DNA of 64,000 bases from Pelargonium tetragonum (GCA_036897445.1 JAYMTL010000041.1:1-64000); one strand, 5' to 3'; shown: positions 1-14,251, counted from the stretch's first letter. Numbers and translations are program-made. Notes: generated by a model from the sequence alone, not told the origin.

Positions 1-2680
1 TTCTAAAGCGGATGGCATAAAAATTTCTTTGGTTTAGTAATGAAGCTGAAATAAACCGAATTATTCTGAAGAATACCTTGGCTTATATTATTTCCATTCC
101 TAGATCTAGATAAAAGGGTAAGCTTCAATCTAAAGAAATTTGGTTCTAATAAATTCCGATAACGGGGGTATTAAGGAGAAGTTACTTTTAACATGCGGCG
201 GAAAAGAAAAGATATGTTTTTAGATACTGACACTTTATAGGATATACGAGAGTTATGCTTGGATCACAGCCGAGGTTTAGGAATATAAGGTAAGTACTAC
301 TCTATGGTATAGTTTTATTGCTTTAACGTTATAACTAGCGGACTTGAGCTTTCATATAAGTAAGGAAGAGTTTTTGAATATAACCCGTAAGGGCTTCCTC
401 CTATGTAACTAACGAGAAAGAAAGATTAATACGAATTGCACAAGTGCACCACTGAAGTTGCAGTAGAATAAAAAGGTTAGGGTCTGCTCGGGTAGATAAG
501 TGGAAAACCTTCCATTAAAAAGTAAGAGGTATCCCTATAAATTAATAGAACTTTCTTTGAAAAGGAATTCCTTACAAAGAAGAAAAGTCTATAGTTAGCT
601 ATAATCTATTAGAAATATATTAAATGAGAATTGCTATATCTATCTAGATTGTACCCTAGTGTTTAGAATACAAAAAGAATATCTCTGGATCAGCTTTATT
701 AATTAGTATTAGAGTTGTACAAATCTCGGTCATTGCAAAGGTTCGAACCCTGGGTACCTATAGATTTAGCTATTCCCTTACTAGGCTTCAAGTGTTGAGA
801 AGCTTGCTCTAAAGTTTTCAATTATAGTTTAGTTCTTATTTTTTATGGGGCCGCGCAAGGAAATGTAACACCTTTCTGGTAAAGCGGGTACTCTAGGGTT
901 TCCATAGCATAACAGGTATACCCAGCAATTCCTATTAAATAAAGAGGCCTAAAAGTAAAAGGAAAAAAGACTAAAACCTGGTTTTTGTAAGAATTCTCAA
1001 TTTTTACAAGATGGAACTCCCTGCTTTTCGAAACCCTCCGGATCAAGGGTTCAATATAAAACAAGTTTATTTCGACACCTTGGACGCACTTTGGAAATAA
1101 AAAAGAAAGATAGGTTAAATCATAAATATAAAAGTTGTCATTAAGTTAAAAATGTTACTAAAACTAGGCAATTCATTTGACAGGGTTCGCTAAAAAAATG
1201 TAGAATATTTTTTTCGTGTAATTTTGCTCTCGGAAACCCGAGTACTCATATCCCCGAACTGGAATTTCATAGTAGTATAACCTTTATTGTGTGAAATCCC
1301 GGCTTAAATTAAAGGAAATCCGAATTGTTTCAAATTTTTTAAACCTTTCTATATCTACAGGGAAATTCTTTGCCTATTTCTATAGTACAATGTTTTCTGG
1401 TTCGGCGTAGTAGCTTCAAGTAAGTAAAAGAATTCTTTATTCACAAATTAATAAGTCGATATCCTAGAAAAGAAAAACCCTTTTTACCTCCTGCCTTAAA
1501 CTCTTGGAGTAGATAAATCGCAAATAGGCGCTTGAAAATACAAAGATTCATAAATCTAGAGTTACTTCATAATTAAGGAAACCCGAGCAGCTTCTAAAGC
1601 TTACCGAATTAATATTCCCATTCCCAGAAAAATAACAAATCCTTTTTTAGTTATATCCTGAATAACTCGAGGTTTACCTACCCAGAGACACAATTTTAAT
1701 ATATATATAAAGGACACCTTAACTTTCATACGATTTTGTACTTTTTACTCGTGTATAAGGTTTCATTTGAAGGGGTTCCTGTAGAAAATCCCGGGGTTTT
1801 AGAACTTAAAAGAAATCTCTGCAATGCATCTTGTCGAACTTTTTCTTATAAATTTAGAATAAACTGCTATTAGAGCACTGAGTAAATAGTTAAGAATTTC
1901 ACTATTTAGGAATAAAACTTTTTCTTACGTAATACACAAGAGATTGCACATCCGAAGCACTTATTAAACTATGAGGCGGGCACCGGTTCATATGGGGTTG
2001 CCGTGGGTAATAGGCCCAAAGTTTTTATCTTAGACTAACCCAGATTTAGAAGTAATTGGATGCGTTGGGAATAGAAAAGTAGGAGATTTTTGTTCTACTT
2101 AAAGCATTGTGGAGTAACTCTCTATTATCTTATAAAGGCTTATCCCTCTATCTAGCAGTAACAGTTAATACAACGAGAAAGATTCCCTTAACAACAACTA
2201 TTACGTATCTAACAAATAAGGAAGCGTAATACACTATCAAAAGGAAATAGGGTAACCCGGAATTTTCATATCATACTTGTTAATTAATAGTTATGTTCCT
2301 ACTCTATATTTCAGCTTCAAAAGGGAGTTGCTTTCTTCGTGTTCTATTAGCTTTCTAGTTCCGGTAAAAGGGGCTTACTCTAGAATCTCCTTTGCTTTTG
2401 CCTTTTAGTTTATTTAGTTTAGAAGACCCATATTATAGTAAGTCTAAATGGGGCTATATCTCTAAAGGGAACTCTTTTAAATAGTCCGAGATTCCTTCTT
2501 GTAAACTCTTCGCTACTTTAAACTAAAAGGGGAGTTGCACAAAAGTAGAATGGTTAGGAATTCAAAATGACTTAGATAGAAAAAGTTTTTTCCAAGATTT
2601 CCAGTCTATTAAGTATAATAAAAGATAAGATACAAAATTTCGATAGTAGATTTTATGAGTATGATAAATGAAAATTCACT
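1..2680. other. Featureless RIP-like DNA
   Basis: I see no gene, tandem repeat or recognisable element here. Stop codons, mainly TAA and TAG, are dense in all six frames. Confidence 0.5.
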
Positions 2681-3080
2681 GTGGCAAACAGAGTAGAAAT
2701 TTCATAGGTTCAAAGTCCACTTTAATCTACAGCAGTAAGTAGAAAGTCTCAGGCAGTTGAATTTCTAAACTTCTTACAACATACAAGTAGCTCACAAGAG
2801 AGGGAGCTTGTTGCTTATCAGTAGCAGTAGAAGAAGCAGGAGCTATGCCTATTGTCTTTGTCTTATGGGGCTTACTGTAGCTAGATTGTAGTTATTATAC
2901 TGTTGTATTCTTCTATTGTAGCAAATTGTATTAGTTCTTATAGTTATAGTATTACTTAGTTAGTTATAGAGGGCCTTAACTTGTTTTTTGTAATAGTCCC
3001 TTGTACTTATACCTAAATTCTTTGATTCTTTATTTCCCTCTTAGAAGTTAGAAGCAATTCTTTATCTTTTCCGGGGGTAA
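2680..3080. repeat. TAG/CTA-rich low-complexity island, copy 1
   Basis: The texture changes from the surroundings to short recurring words such as TGTATTCTTCT, TATAGTTATAGT and GTAGC. The same words recur in the islands near 6.9-7.1 kb and 12.2-12.4 kb, and on the opposite strand near 30.77-30.96 kb (for example GAAGAATACAA and GCTACA). This suggests diverged copies of one dispersed sequence, possibly the noncoding subterminal part of a transposon. The similarity was judged by eye and could partly be shared base composition. Confidence 0.3.
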
Positions 3081-3527
3081 ATAGCTCAAATGTAACACCT
3101 TACGAAGTACCTAAACTGCAAAAAACGGCGTTCCAGATGATAACCTTGGCACTATTCCAATCCGTTTGTATTCCTTCTTTATCTTTTTACCGGAAAGTCT
3201 TTAATGGAATGTAAAAGTCTAAGAAAAAATCCAAGGCTAGCTTGTGTTTTATGGCTTTTAAACTGCCTTACAATAGGTTTTAGCATTCTTGCAAATAATA
3301 AAGTTTTGTGTACTTAGTTTGAATTTTTATTGAAAGTAATGAGGTAAGGGTATAGATTTTAGATCTAGAAAAGAGTCATTTGTGTTTCTCTTGCCAGGTT
3401 TTTTTAACCTATTCGTTTAACAGGAAACTAAGGAATTTTAAGTATAAGATATCTCGCTATTTCACTTCTAGGAGCAAGCTAAGAATAAAACTTGAGGAAG
3501 GGTATAAGGAATTTAGGATATGACTAA

Positions 3528-3680
3528 GATACAGATACAACAAGAGTTATAGGTAAAGCCCATAAGGCTCTGAATACAGGGCACGCAGAGCTACTAACTA
3601 CTAATAAAAAGAAAAAGGAAAGAATCAGGGCTGCTCTAAGAATGAAAGTAAGAAAGGTTTTTCAAAGAGAACCCTATTAG
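3528..3680 (+). pseudogene. Lysine/arginine-rich frame, likely transposon coding relic (copy 1)
   Basis: A stop-free stretch of about 50 codons reads as a strongly charged peptide. It contains HAELLTTNKKKKERIRAALR near its middle and ends with RKVFQREPY. There is no start codon at its head, so it is not a gene as it stands. The DNA resembles three other sites. AGAAAGGTTTTTCAAAGAG near its end matches AGAAGGTTTTTTCAAAAAGA near 34.57 kb and a similar stretch near 15.55 kb, and the LLT-N-K part resembles the frame at 14.38 kb. A basic, coiled, lysine-rich C-terminal tail is known in several fungal DDE transposases, including pogo-like ones, but the family here is not proven. A stop-free run of this length is not rare by chance, so the recurrence is the main support. 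Confidence 0.3.
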
Positions 3681-3699
3681 TTTTACAGGATACAAGACT

Positions 3700-6600
3700 T
3701 TTCTAAGAGGGGTGGGATAAGATACTCCTAACAAGCAAGAATTCCCACGAGGACCCGGTCTTAGGAGGCCCTATTAGGAGAGCAAAAAGGGGGTATCAGA
3801 CATTTTTTATTTTAAGTACTTTTAAGAGAGGCATGCACTCACGGCAACAAGGTTTTACTTATTATTTACTTTATGAGCATCTACTATGTCCTGCTTAGTT
3901 ATATAAACTTTATAGAAGTAATATCGCAAATAGGTCTAAGGACTCCGGCCCAAAATTCTACTTTCTTTCTTATGGTTTTTTATACATGAGTATTGACTTT
4001 TTAAGAGCACCTTGTTCCTATTCAGCTTTCGTTTGATAAAGATAATAGGGTTTCGTAAAATAAAAATAAGCTTTTAAGGTCTGAGAACAAAAAGCATCAA
4101 ACAGAGCTGTAGGGGCCCGCTTTATTGAACACGATCCCTCGGTGAAAGATTCTTTTTTTCATCCATAATAGTTAAAAAGGAAGTCTTTTTAATAGAATTC
4201 CTTTTAGGGCCTTTTTTTATTAAGACAACACTTCATTAATTTTAAGCAGGAGTCTTGGGTAGAGCGTCCAGTTAGTTACCAGTCTAATTTACATTAAAAT
4301 CTGCAGTGATTGTATCCTTTATTTGTTAATCCTTGACTTCTTTAGAAGCCAATATCTGCCATACCCCCTCCCAAAAAGCAAGTCCTATTATCCAATTACC
4401 GGTATGTAATAGCGCCCGGTAGAATTTTGAGAATCTTACTCTTAGTAGAGAGTGGAAATACCCTGGATTTTTTAGGGCTCCGTTTATCAAGTAGTAATTT
4501 GGTTATTTCAAAAAAAAAAAAATTTTTTATATAATTGCTTACAAAGCTAGGGTCATACCTAAGAACTGTGGTTTGATAGAACTCCTTTTTCCTTTGACAA
4601 CAGAAAGTTGGTTTGAATACAAGACAAGCTCCCGAGTAAGGGCACTGGCCCTATTCGGATCTCCATAGCAAGTATCTTTATCCAAAAAAATACAAGTACG
4701 TAGTAGCTCGCGATAATAACTCCAAAGAGAACCTTTGTACTTTTTTGAATTCAGGGTTATAATATCATATTCGATTTCAAAACTAGGGAGGGTTTCCTTT
4801 ATTATCTTAAACAGGTTCGTTAGTTACCTCAAAGATCCCCCTTTTTGCTTGCCCCCTCTCTGACTACAACTGTATTCTTTAGGCTTTAAAGTTGGAAGAA
4901 AAGGAGGCTCCTCACGAGTCAAAATCCCAATTAATTATAATAGGGGTTCCTATATTTTTCGTAACAGTCAAGAAAATTTTCTTATGCTCATGCATCAGTA
5001 AAACTTAAGGTTCGGTTTCTCATAAAAGCAAAAAGAGCCAGACTAAGCTTCGTGAGAGTCTCTAGAAAACGAAAGGGGCGCCTGAAAACGGAAAAAATTC
5101 TATTTACTTTGATAAGCGGAGCTTTTCTAAAAAGGGAGTGAGGACGGGTTTTATGTATATAATAAGGATAAATGAGTAGGATAGAATTAATTAAGGATTG
5201 TTATATGGTATAAAAGGTTTCTCTTTATTACCAGCCATAGAGCGAGTATTTCTACTTCTAAATAGAAGGCAAAAAAACCTGCCATACAATTTGTAGGAAA
5301 ACCTACAGGAGCCGCCTTTACAATTCTGGAAATACAAAGCTTTTAAAATCTATTTTACAGCTCTTAAAATACTAGAAAAATACGAGGACACAAGGTTCCT
5401 AACTTGAAATTCTTGAATAAATCCCTGCCGCATAGTTAAGGAGTGCTCCTATAAAGCGATCTCCTTTATAAACCAAAGTTTTGATATAAAGAGAAAGCCT
5501 AAGGGATTTAAGTACTGCTATACTCTAAGTGACACCCTGGTTTTAGCTCATAGGGACCACTGTATCCCACTTTACTTGAGTCAAGGCTGATAAATGAAAC
5601 TTTTAGTAACACATCCACTTGGTAGAATTTCTATCTACGCCTAGAAAAAATCCCGGGATTTCCCCATTATGCTTTCAGTTCTCAAAGGAAGTTTATATAA
5701 ACCCGCGAGTTTACTACTCAGAAAGATAGGTAAAGAGCTCCTCTATAATCATAAGCCAAAGGTGTCGCCAGGTAATTTTCTTGTTAAAGAAAGTTACCGC
5801 GTGTTATTATAAACTCCTGCATACGAGGGCCTCTGAATTAGAGTTCAAGAAAAACCTCTACACCAAACAAGTTTCTACTCGATTACTAAAATAGCGGGTC
5901 CCGAAAGGATTCTCTCCGATATATTAAAAGGAAAATAAGATCAGGGTATAAAGCGGCCTTATATACTTTAAGTTATTCCCCTGGCTTTAGGCTTTTAGGT
6001 GAAAGTTTTTAGATTAGAATAAAGAAATTAATACCCAAAAAAGAGTAGGAAAAGAACTGCTTCCCTTGCATATGCATGCTCCTATCCATTTTTTTGGATA
6101 AATTGTAGACTAGAACCTCCTTTTTTATAATTTCTGTGTGTACTCTTGATTAAGAGAGGCAGTTAGGTTAGTAAAATTAACATAACAAGGAGACTCCCTT
6201 TTTATTCCTGAGATTTTCTTTATAGAGTAAATAAACCCTAGTTTAAGCCCCCTGTAAAAACAGCCCTCACCTAGAAATTTGCTTCGGATTAAAAAACCTC
6301 GCATTATAAATTTATTGTACAATTACAGGTACAGGGCTAAAAAAGAAGCGAATTCGGAGGCTAATCTTTATTTTCTTTCTTTTCATTAAACAGAGCTACT
6401 ACTTCCCGTTGGAGTATCCTCTATGATTTACAACAATAGAAAAAGCAACCAAAGTCTAAACCACGAATTTAGTATACCGAGGGGATCTAGATAAACAAGT
6501 AGAAGCACACTTTGATAACCACTTTTAGGGAGCTACCAGAGCGCTTATACTTGAGCTTGACAATAGGATCTAAAAACTCATAGACTCATAGATAAGGGAC

Positions 6601-6870
6601 TCATTAGGCAAAAGTGCAATAACACGGGGACTCTTCGAAGGCTAAGCCGTAATAAGAGAGTTCTCCAAGGGATTAATAGATTAAAGAAAAAAGGGGGGAA
6701 TCCCAAATCTGGAAAGGCACCGAACCCTTTTATAAAAATTTATTTGCAGTTTTCTAAATGTGACCGAAATTTCTTGTAAAAGATAAAAGATGTAGAAAGG
6801 ACTCTTGCGTAGATATAAAATTCTTACAACGTTTTTGCCTTGAGTAATCTAAGAAATTTGAAGCATCTAA
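3700..6870. other. Featureless RIP-like DNA
   Basis: No gene or repeat is recognised. The stretch contains an A13T6 run near 4,510-4,528 and a small 6-bp hairpin (TGTAGG, loop AAAA, CCTACA) at 5,292-5,307. Neither has a context that suggests a function. Confidence 0.45.
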
Positions 6871-6879
6871 CAGACAGAT

Positions 6880-7110
6880 TGCGTACCTGCTACTCTATTA
6901 TTTATCTTCGATACCTGTATCCTTTTGATGGTAGCTTCTCTCTTTTGAGCCTTACCTTTGCCAGTCTTGATACCTTTCTTATGGGTCTTTTTGCAGCCTA
7001 TAGTCTTCTGTAGTTTATTGTATTAGCTATAGAATAGATGCGTTCTAGTTAGTATTTCTATATTGTATTGGTTAATAGAAGGGTTATCCACACCGGGTAA
7101 ACATTCTATT
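6880..7110. repeat. TAG/CTA-rich low-complexity island, copy 2
   Basis: This island carries words shared with the islands at 2.7-3.1 and 12.2-12.4 kb, including TTAGCTATAG and TTCTAGTTAGTA. It is pyrimidine-rich on the plus strand up to about 7,010. I read it as a diverged copy of the same dispersed sequence. The boundaries are approximate. Confidence 0.25.
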
Positions 7111-10100
7111 AATTAACCAAAAGCTTAAAAGTGAATGAATTCAAGCAACCCTTTTTACTCTAATCTAAACTCAGCCCCTCAACAAGTATTTTAGGTATTC
7201 CTAACAAGAAAAAACGAAGTTTTAACTACAAAGACATAAGTATTCTTTTATCAAGCGTAAAAAAGTTTGGCTGGTCTGACAAAAGAAATCCGATAAGCGC
7301 CCTGCCCATATATTCTATAAATAAAAGCCCCTCTTAGCTAATTACTACGGATCCGCCTAATAATATATTTAGGAACCCTCAATTCGAATCAAATTAAGTA
7401 CCCTGAGTGAGAGCCCTCTTTAATTTCACTTTGTCTGCTATATAGAATACTAATTGTCTAGCTCTAATAAAGAAAAAAGCAATTTGGATTAGCTCGGAAT
7501 TGAATAACTCCTGCGCTCTTAAAAAAAAGTCTAGACTATGAATTTTCAATCAAGTAAAATCTAAAAGGGATAACCCTGAGTCAGTAACACAAGCTCTCTT
7601 TTTTTTTGAAAGGACCCACTATGAACCGAAGTAAAATCAAGCAATATCTAATAAACTGTACCGGGATTCTTGAGGAATTTATGGATATTTTGTAGATTTT
7701 TTGTTTAGGTAGCCTCTAAATTACTAAGAAACATTATATACTATATCATCTTGATTAAGAAAAGCATACCTCTCGTGGGGAAGCGCATTAGTGTGTAATT
7801 ATTCAGCGCTAATCTATCTATAAATTACTCATTATTATATTAAGTAAAAGGTGTTAACTGAAACGTGCGCTTTCCTGGATTATGGAACTCCTCACTTATT
7901 TAACTTATTTAGTTAAGCGGTCATATTTACTAGGAAAATCTTTTCTTTTCCTTATACAGGTTAGTTAGAGAATTTAGTGGATATTATATACACCGTTAAA
8001 GATTGCAAATCATCTTATTTCCATTTGTAAAGAGGCATTCCCACTTCTGTATAAAGATATATTTGTTCAAAGCATGTCATAAATATTCCTATAACAAAGT
8101 GGATAAAATTTTCCTTAAGTTTTCCCGTACCGAAAATTTTAATACTGCAACTAAAACGTTTTATAGTACCCGAAAAAGGGTCCCTTAAAGTGTTAAACGT
8201 ACAAAAACAAGACCCTAGTAGAGCTGCGAAAGCCCGTTAAAAGATTTTATTAATACCTTGGGATTTCCTATTTTAGTTTAAAAGGAATGAATGGGTATTA
8301 GCTCTTGTTTTTTATATCTAGTGTCAACTTTGTGTCAAGAATTCCAAAATAGAGGTAGGTTAATGAAACTAATACAGGGAAACTTTTCGATCAGGGAGCT
8401 TTCCTCATAGATTTCTTCTTTCAAATTATATGCAAACAAGTATGTCATAGATGGCTGTTTTCAAACTAAATAATTATTAAATTCAATTTATATGTTTATG
8501 TTATGGAAGTCTATGAAGTTTCGGGAGGTCATCCTTTATTGTTGAACAACCAAACTGAAACAGTAAAAATAAGATGAACTTTAAGGAAGGTATTTTAAAT
8601 CTTGCTAACTCCCATTAGACATTAGAGGAATCCATCAAGCATTGTGATATAGTATAGGGCTTGGTGTCAACATTAATAATAGAGATGGCTCTCCGGCAGC
8701 TACTGCAGCCCAATTAAAAGAGTCAAGGCAGCCTTGAGTTTCCGCAAAAGACCCTTACAACTTAAGATAAAGGATTAACAACCCGAGAAGTCTCTAGAAT
8801 ACTTAGAAATTCTTATAAATTTCCTTTCGTAACCCGCACTGCTTTGAATGTAAAAATCTTCTGGTAAACTTAACTAAAAGCTGTTTAAATAAAGTAATAT
8901 TCACTTAAACTTTTATTTACCAAATTACGGCATATCATAATATCTTAGAGGCATTTTATTTGACATATTGTATATTAGCAGGACCCCTAATAAAAGAAGA
9001 TATCCAGCTCTGAGAGATAGCAAAATGAGCTGGTATTAAAAGCACACGCCTTCTTAAAGTACAGTGTTTTAACAAGATACTCAGAGCATAACTCTTTAAT
9101 ATTACGCTAAAGAATTTTGGTTTTTGAAGGTTTTCGGGGATCTTACTAATGGTATCAATTGCTTATAACTTCGTTTACGAGGGTATATTAAGTATTGTTT
9201 TTGTTGATTCGAAACGCAAACGCCTTGCTGGAACGAAAGTCCTAAAGTAAAGTTTACGCGCTCGGTGAGGGAGGGTATCCTTGTGCAGAATACAGAGTAT
9301 GTGTTATACTTTTTAGTCTAGTTTGGGAATCCTTTTTAGGTTCATACACTTGGTATAGAGAAGTTAAGGTAGTCTTTCAGGCATAAATCTATACATTATT
9401 AATAGGGATTTAAGGTATCCTCGGTAATCTAGGAGTCTTGATACTGGAATTAGGGTATCCCTTAAGGAAGGCTTTTTTTTGCAAAGTATGCCAAGAATTG
9501 TAAACTCAGCCTCGTCTCAGTAAAAAACCTCTAAATGAAAAATGCCGGACGTCTCTCGAAGGCATGACAAGGTTAAATCCTATTTTATCTTTATCAGTAT
9601 TGGGCTTTTATATCCCTAGAAATTTTCTTTTCAAAACCTTCTTTTTTAAAGTTCTAGACTAATCTATACAGGACTGCTCTTCTATGTTAACATCCTAACT
9701 TTTACTAAGTACAAAGGGCCCTTTTAAGGATCGAGACTTGCACTATCTTAAGATCTTACTCGCCTCTCTGACAAAGCTGAGATTGCGCAGGGAGATACCT
9801 ATTTAGTTTGATTTAGAAACTTCAAATATCCCCTATATACTGGAATTCTAGAGGACTTCTTTATATAAAAATTGAAAACGAGGGCAACCCTCCTCAGTAG
9901 GGGGCTTCCTATATAAATAGAGTCAAAATTCCGGTTTAGAAGCTCCTAATACAACTAGGTAGTGAATGGAAGAGCTAATATTCGTTTGATTGATATGAAG
10001 TCGGGTTTTTACAGGCTCTTTTTGGTTTAGACTCCTTAATTAAGGTTTTATGACAAGAAAATCTTTTCTTTCTAGGACTTTACCCTTAAATTTGGATGAA

Positions 10101-12200
10101 TCGCCGGATCTCTTTTGTTACAAGTTTGTCCTAAATCAAAGCATACAGGCGATCAACAATTCTTAAATGACCCTTTATTATATGAGTTTTTCCTTTTTGG
10201 GTTGGACTGCAGAAGCTAATTTGGCAAATAAATACGTAACCTCTCACTTGATTTTCTATTGCCGAGTTTAGACCTATTATTGGACCCTAATTCAAGACTC
10301 TACTCAAATGACTCTCATTCCAGGATAAGTCTTGTAATGTAATCTATTTACTATAAATCTTGATACAACGAAAAGGAATTCAATACGAAGTTAACGAACT
10401 CTACATAATTTTTGTAATATTATAAAGATAGATACCACCCGCTGTTAGAAAAACCCGACCTATTTAGGAGCTAAGCTCAGTGAATGGCCTTGAACCTTGT
10501 TATAATATACCAGTATGAATGCTTTTGCAAGTCGAGGGAGCCTAGCTTATTACAAGGGTACTCTCGTGAAAGCAAAGATTTTTCATCAAAACCCTTGCTA
10601 TTTTGTTGTCGGAGGTGGAGATGACGGGATCCCGGTATTTGGCTTATATCTATATCTGAGTATTACTTATATTGTAATACTGTAAGAATAGTAATAGTAC
10701 TGGATCACGGTTCTTTTTTTCTAGGATGAAATAAAGGAAAAAAGGTCGAGTATGAACATTAACTTAGCTATACAAGAGAAAGATAAGTTATCACAAAATT
10801 TTGCGCTTGCTTAACTGCTTTATACTTATGTCTACGAAAGCAGGACCTACAATGCAAGAATAGAAAACCCCAAAAAATTCTATTATAAAAGCATGACGTT
10901 TACCTTGGGCACAAGATCCACTTCAAAACTGATAGGATACCAATTCCCTTAACACGTAGGGTCCCTGCAGTATTATATTTACAACATTTCGAAAGGATAC
11001 AATACCTTTTTTCTTACTATTGGAACTTAAAAAGAATCTAGGAAAATACCTATGCAGCAGCTAAATATCTCTAAAATTAACATTGGTGTATGATTTTTCG
11101 GGGCTCCTCATTATTATCAAGGATTTGCTAAATGAACCGCCTATAATTAAAAGAGCCCCCTTTGACCCCTTTTTTCTACAGAACAGGGGATCACTCCTTT
11201 AGGTAACTTTCAAGCACCTCTCTTTTGAGTAAAAAGCTCTAGAAACACCTAGTCTAGTAAGATATGTAACCCTCCACCCTTTCTTTTCGGGGGATTCTCG
11301 TCAGTAGAGACCAAACTAAGAAGGATATTTAGTTTAGATAGCAAAAAGTGTAAATTTACCGCATCTTGCTTTATTAGCAGAAAATTCGCCCATTGAAATT
11401 TATATAGATTAAAAAGAAGAGAATACTAGAATACATCTTCGTAAAAAGTAGCTAAAAAGGGGGCAGGCCTTATGGCAACCCACCGCAGGCTCTAAAGTAG
11501 TTATAAATAAAAAGACTTGGCTAGTCACAGGAAATTTCTTTAAATTCAGAAGAATACATAACGACTTTACCTGTTTTTAAGTCAAGGAATCTGGGAAAAA
11601 TCCAAGTATAAAGTAAAGTATGGATTAATAGATTCTTTGTATATTAGTCGCTACAAACCCGGTAGGTGTAACTCAAGAGCAGGCCTAGCGAGTAGGGTTT
11701 CTTTTTGACAAAGTTTTGTAACTTGGTTAGTACTTTTCGTTCTTTATTACTATAAAGAATTAAACATACTTCGGGCGGTAAGCATCGGGGTAACTCTATT
11801 AATTGAATTTGTGAAGTTTCGAAAAGTACATTAAGATAGGGTAGGAAGTCTTGTAGCTTAAAAAGGCGAAAATTTATAGACTTTGACTAAGTTTCTAGGA
11901 TTTGTAGTACGTAATCCATTAGAGTAAGAAGGGCGTCCTTAGAATATAGACACTTACTTTTTAGTGTGTGGACTCCTAACTAGGTAATGCGCGAGACACT
12001 GTAAGAACCCTTCATGTGTACTCTTTTCCAAGATATTTAGGATTCTCCGGAGTAGCTAATTCTAATAAAGCTCCACCCTTACTTGGGTTTTCATTTCAAA
12101 GCAAACCCAGTAGTAATATGCACCTTTTAGTTTGTTTCTGATTAGAAATATAAGGAATACAACAGCAAAAAGCTCTTTTATAAAAAGAACTTTTACTGAG
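7110..12200. other. Featureless RIP-like DNA
   Basis: No gene, RNA or mobile-element end is recognised. A hand count at 9,841-10,080 gave TpA/ApT about 1.3 and (CpA+TpG)/(ApC+GpT) about 0.79, which is RIP-like. Confidence 0.45.
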
Positions 12201-12224
12201 GATTGTGTTGCCTTTAATACGCCC

Positions 12225-12360
12225 GCAGCCCGTGTATTCTTTATAATTCTTATACTTATTAGCTATAGTAAGTACTTAGAGATGGATCTATTCTAGTTCT
12301 TATAGTTAATTAAGAGTAAGCGTTGCAGTATAGGGAATTCTTGTATATTAAGGGAGAAGA
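12225..12360. repeat. TAG/CTA-rich low-complexity island, copy 3
   Basis: It contains TTAGCTATAGTAAGTA and TTCTAGTTCTTATAGTTA, words that recur in the islands at 2.7-3.1 and 6.9-7.1 kb. It lies about 60 bases before the segment at 12,421-12,480, which has its own copy near 27.2 kb. Confidence 0.25.
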
Positions 12361-12420
12361 CCTCTTCATTTTGTTCTTATCGTTAAATAGGATCTAAACC
12401 CTATAGGTGTGGGAAAGACT

Positions 12421-12480
12421 TATTCTTACTGACCGGAACGAGAAGAGAGGAATGTTAATGCGTAATAGTAATTAGATAAT
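12421..12480 (+). repeat. Dispersed repeat segment, pairs with 27,189-27,250
   Basis: By eye the segment aligns with 27,189-27,250. Both read CTTAC, GAC(C/T)GGAAC, AGAGAGG and then a TAATAGTA/TAGATA stretch in the same order. Identity looks to be about 70-75% over 50-60 bases with small gaps. Both lie in islands, which supports two decayed copies of one element. The family is not recognised. Confidence 0.4.
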
Positions 12481-12659
12481 TATAGATATAAAATACCTTT
12501 TAATTCAACTTTTCAGGGCCTCCTGCGTGCGTATCCGTATCTTCATAGCTAGCCAATAAATACCTTAGTAAGAGAGATACACCCATCTTATTAGCCCTTT
12601 TGTTGTAGTGTAGCTAGAATTCCCTGCACCTACTCTATTGTAATATAGAACGGAGATTC

Positions 12660-14150
12660 CTAAAAGTTGAAACAAAAACTTCTTATTAAACTTTAGATCT
12701 TAGATCCTTTTTCTTTTGATTTAGAAAGAATTAAAAGCAGGGGAGCTCCTTTTTACTATATGGGTATTAACAAAACAAAATGAAACATAAAAGGGATTTC
12801 TAAAGTATGCTACAAGACACAAGAGAGGACGCTTTTATCCTACGCGGGTCCCTGCCGCTTAAAACCCTATTTATAAGCAAATTCCAGAAAAGAAATTTGA
12901 GTTTTTCTATTTGAGTAAGCCCTAACTGACTGAGGCAGGATTTTCTACTTTCTGAAACCCCAAAGTTATCTTCTATATTTCAAGAAAGCTTTTTCGTAAT
13001 GTTTTTGTTATTTTTAGTAATGCCAACTTACTTTAGTTTTCGGCTTGGACTTTTTAGTTGAAAATTCTTTCTATCTTTATATGGTATGATTGCCTATAAA
13101 ACTCAGCCACTTTCTTCTTTAAAAGGTGTTCCTTCTACGAATCTATGCTTTCTAGCAGAGTATTAAAATCAAAACAAATAGAACCTCTTAATGGACATCC
13201 AGCGCAGTACTAAATATCCTGCAAGGATTTTCTTGTCAATTATCCAGGAATTTGCCAGTTTAAATTAAAAGGGTCTTTATAGCCCAAGTTACCTAAGTCT
13301 TTTTAAATACGGTAAGTTCAGGCTGGATAGGTCAGAAAACATAAAACCCCCTTTCGAAAGCGATCTGCTAAGGAGTTCCCTGGATAAAGATAAATAAGGG
13401 TCTTTGCTTGTTCCCATTGTTAAATCCCACAAAGTTTAGCTTTAATAAAAATTGAAATAGGGGTCTAAACCTTAGGAATAGAGCCTAAAAGTGTGCTTTG
13501 TAAAAATGAAGGATTAAGAGTCTGGTTTCTGTTTTAGGAAGGCGTTAAGTAAAACAGAGAGCCCTATACGCGCTTTTAGCTCCTCAGGATCAAAGGAATT
13601 CAGTTAGCTCTCAAGAATCTAATTAAGAAGGGTCCATTGTACGAGTTTTCGGGTCTTATAAGGTAAACCCTAGTATACTACAGAGTAGAAATTCACTGTG
13701 GCAGATTTATAAGAAGTCTAATTGAAGACTTTTAGAAAAAGAGTCTCTATAGTAGTGTCCTAATTTGTTTGTTAAAAATCTAGATATAGGAGAGTCCTTG
13801 TGCGCTTTTGAGGGGAGTTCGAGGCATTTCTTAGAATAGTTTTTACAAGATAAAGTCTATTTAAAGCCCAAAAGTTTTCTCGAGTTTATGGGGTAAAAAA
13901 GAGCTAAAGAAAGAGGCTGGTAAATTCTAATTCTAAGGAGATACTCAATTTCTGGGGAATAAAAATGAAAGAGGAGTCAAAGTATACATTATTACAGTTT
14001 TCAAGTCCTAAATTTAGTTAGGTAAACCTGGCATACTGTGAGGAAGTAGATCACGCTTTTTTAAAGTTAGTTTCGTTTCTGAAAAAAGAAAGGAATTTTT
14101 GGCCTAAAAGCTAGGAATCTGCTATCCTAATTCCTAATTTCTTAAATACT
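12660..14150. other. Featureless RIP-like DNA
   Basis: I see no gene or repeat in this interval. Confidence 0.4.
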
Positions 14151-14225
14151 ACAAGACAATTCCCCTTTCTTCGGACGCCTTCCGTCGGGTAGAATAACTT
14201 ACTTATTATCTGTAAGTTTCTCTCC

Positions 14226-14251
14226 TTTTTTGTAGTAATAGCTACAAAAAA
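14226..14251. other. 10-bp perfect hairpin
   Basis: TTTTTTGTAG and CTACAAAAAA form a perfect 10-bp stem around the loop TAATAG. The stem extends by two more C-G pairs past a bulged A. The A/T-rich half makes it weak evidence for function in DNA of this composition. Confidence 0.4.

Noticed and set aside
735-765. GGTTCGAACCC word resembling a tRNA T-arm
   Set aside because: Only three stem pairs form and there are no D or anticodon arms.
863-3099. Shared 13-base word AAATGTAACACCT near 864 and 3,087
   Set aside because: With about 64,000 positions, many chance pairs of 13-base matches are expected at this composition.
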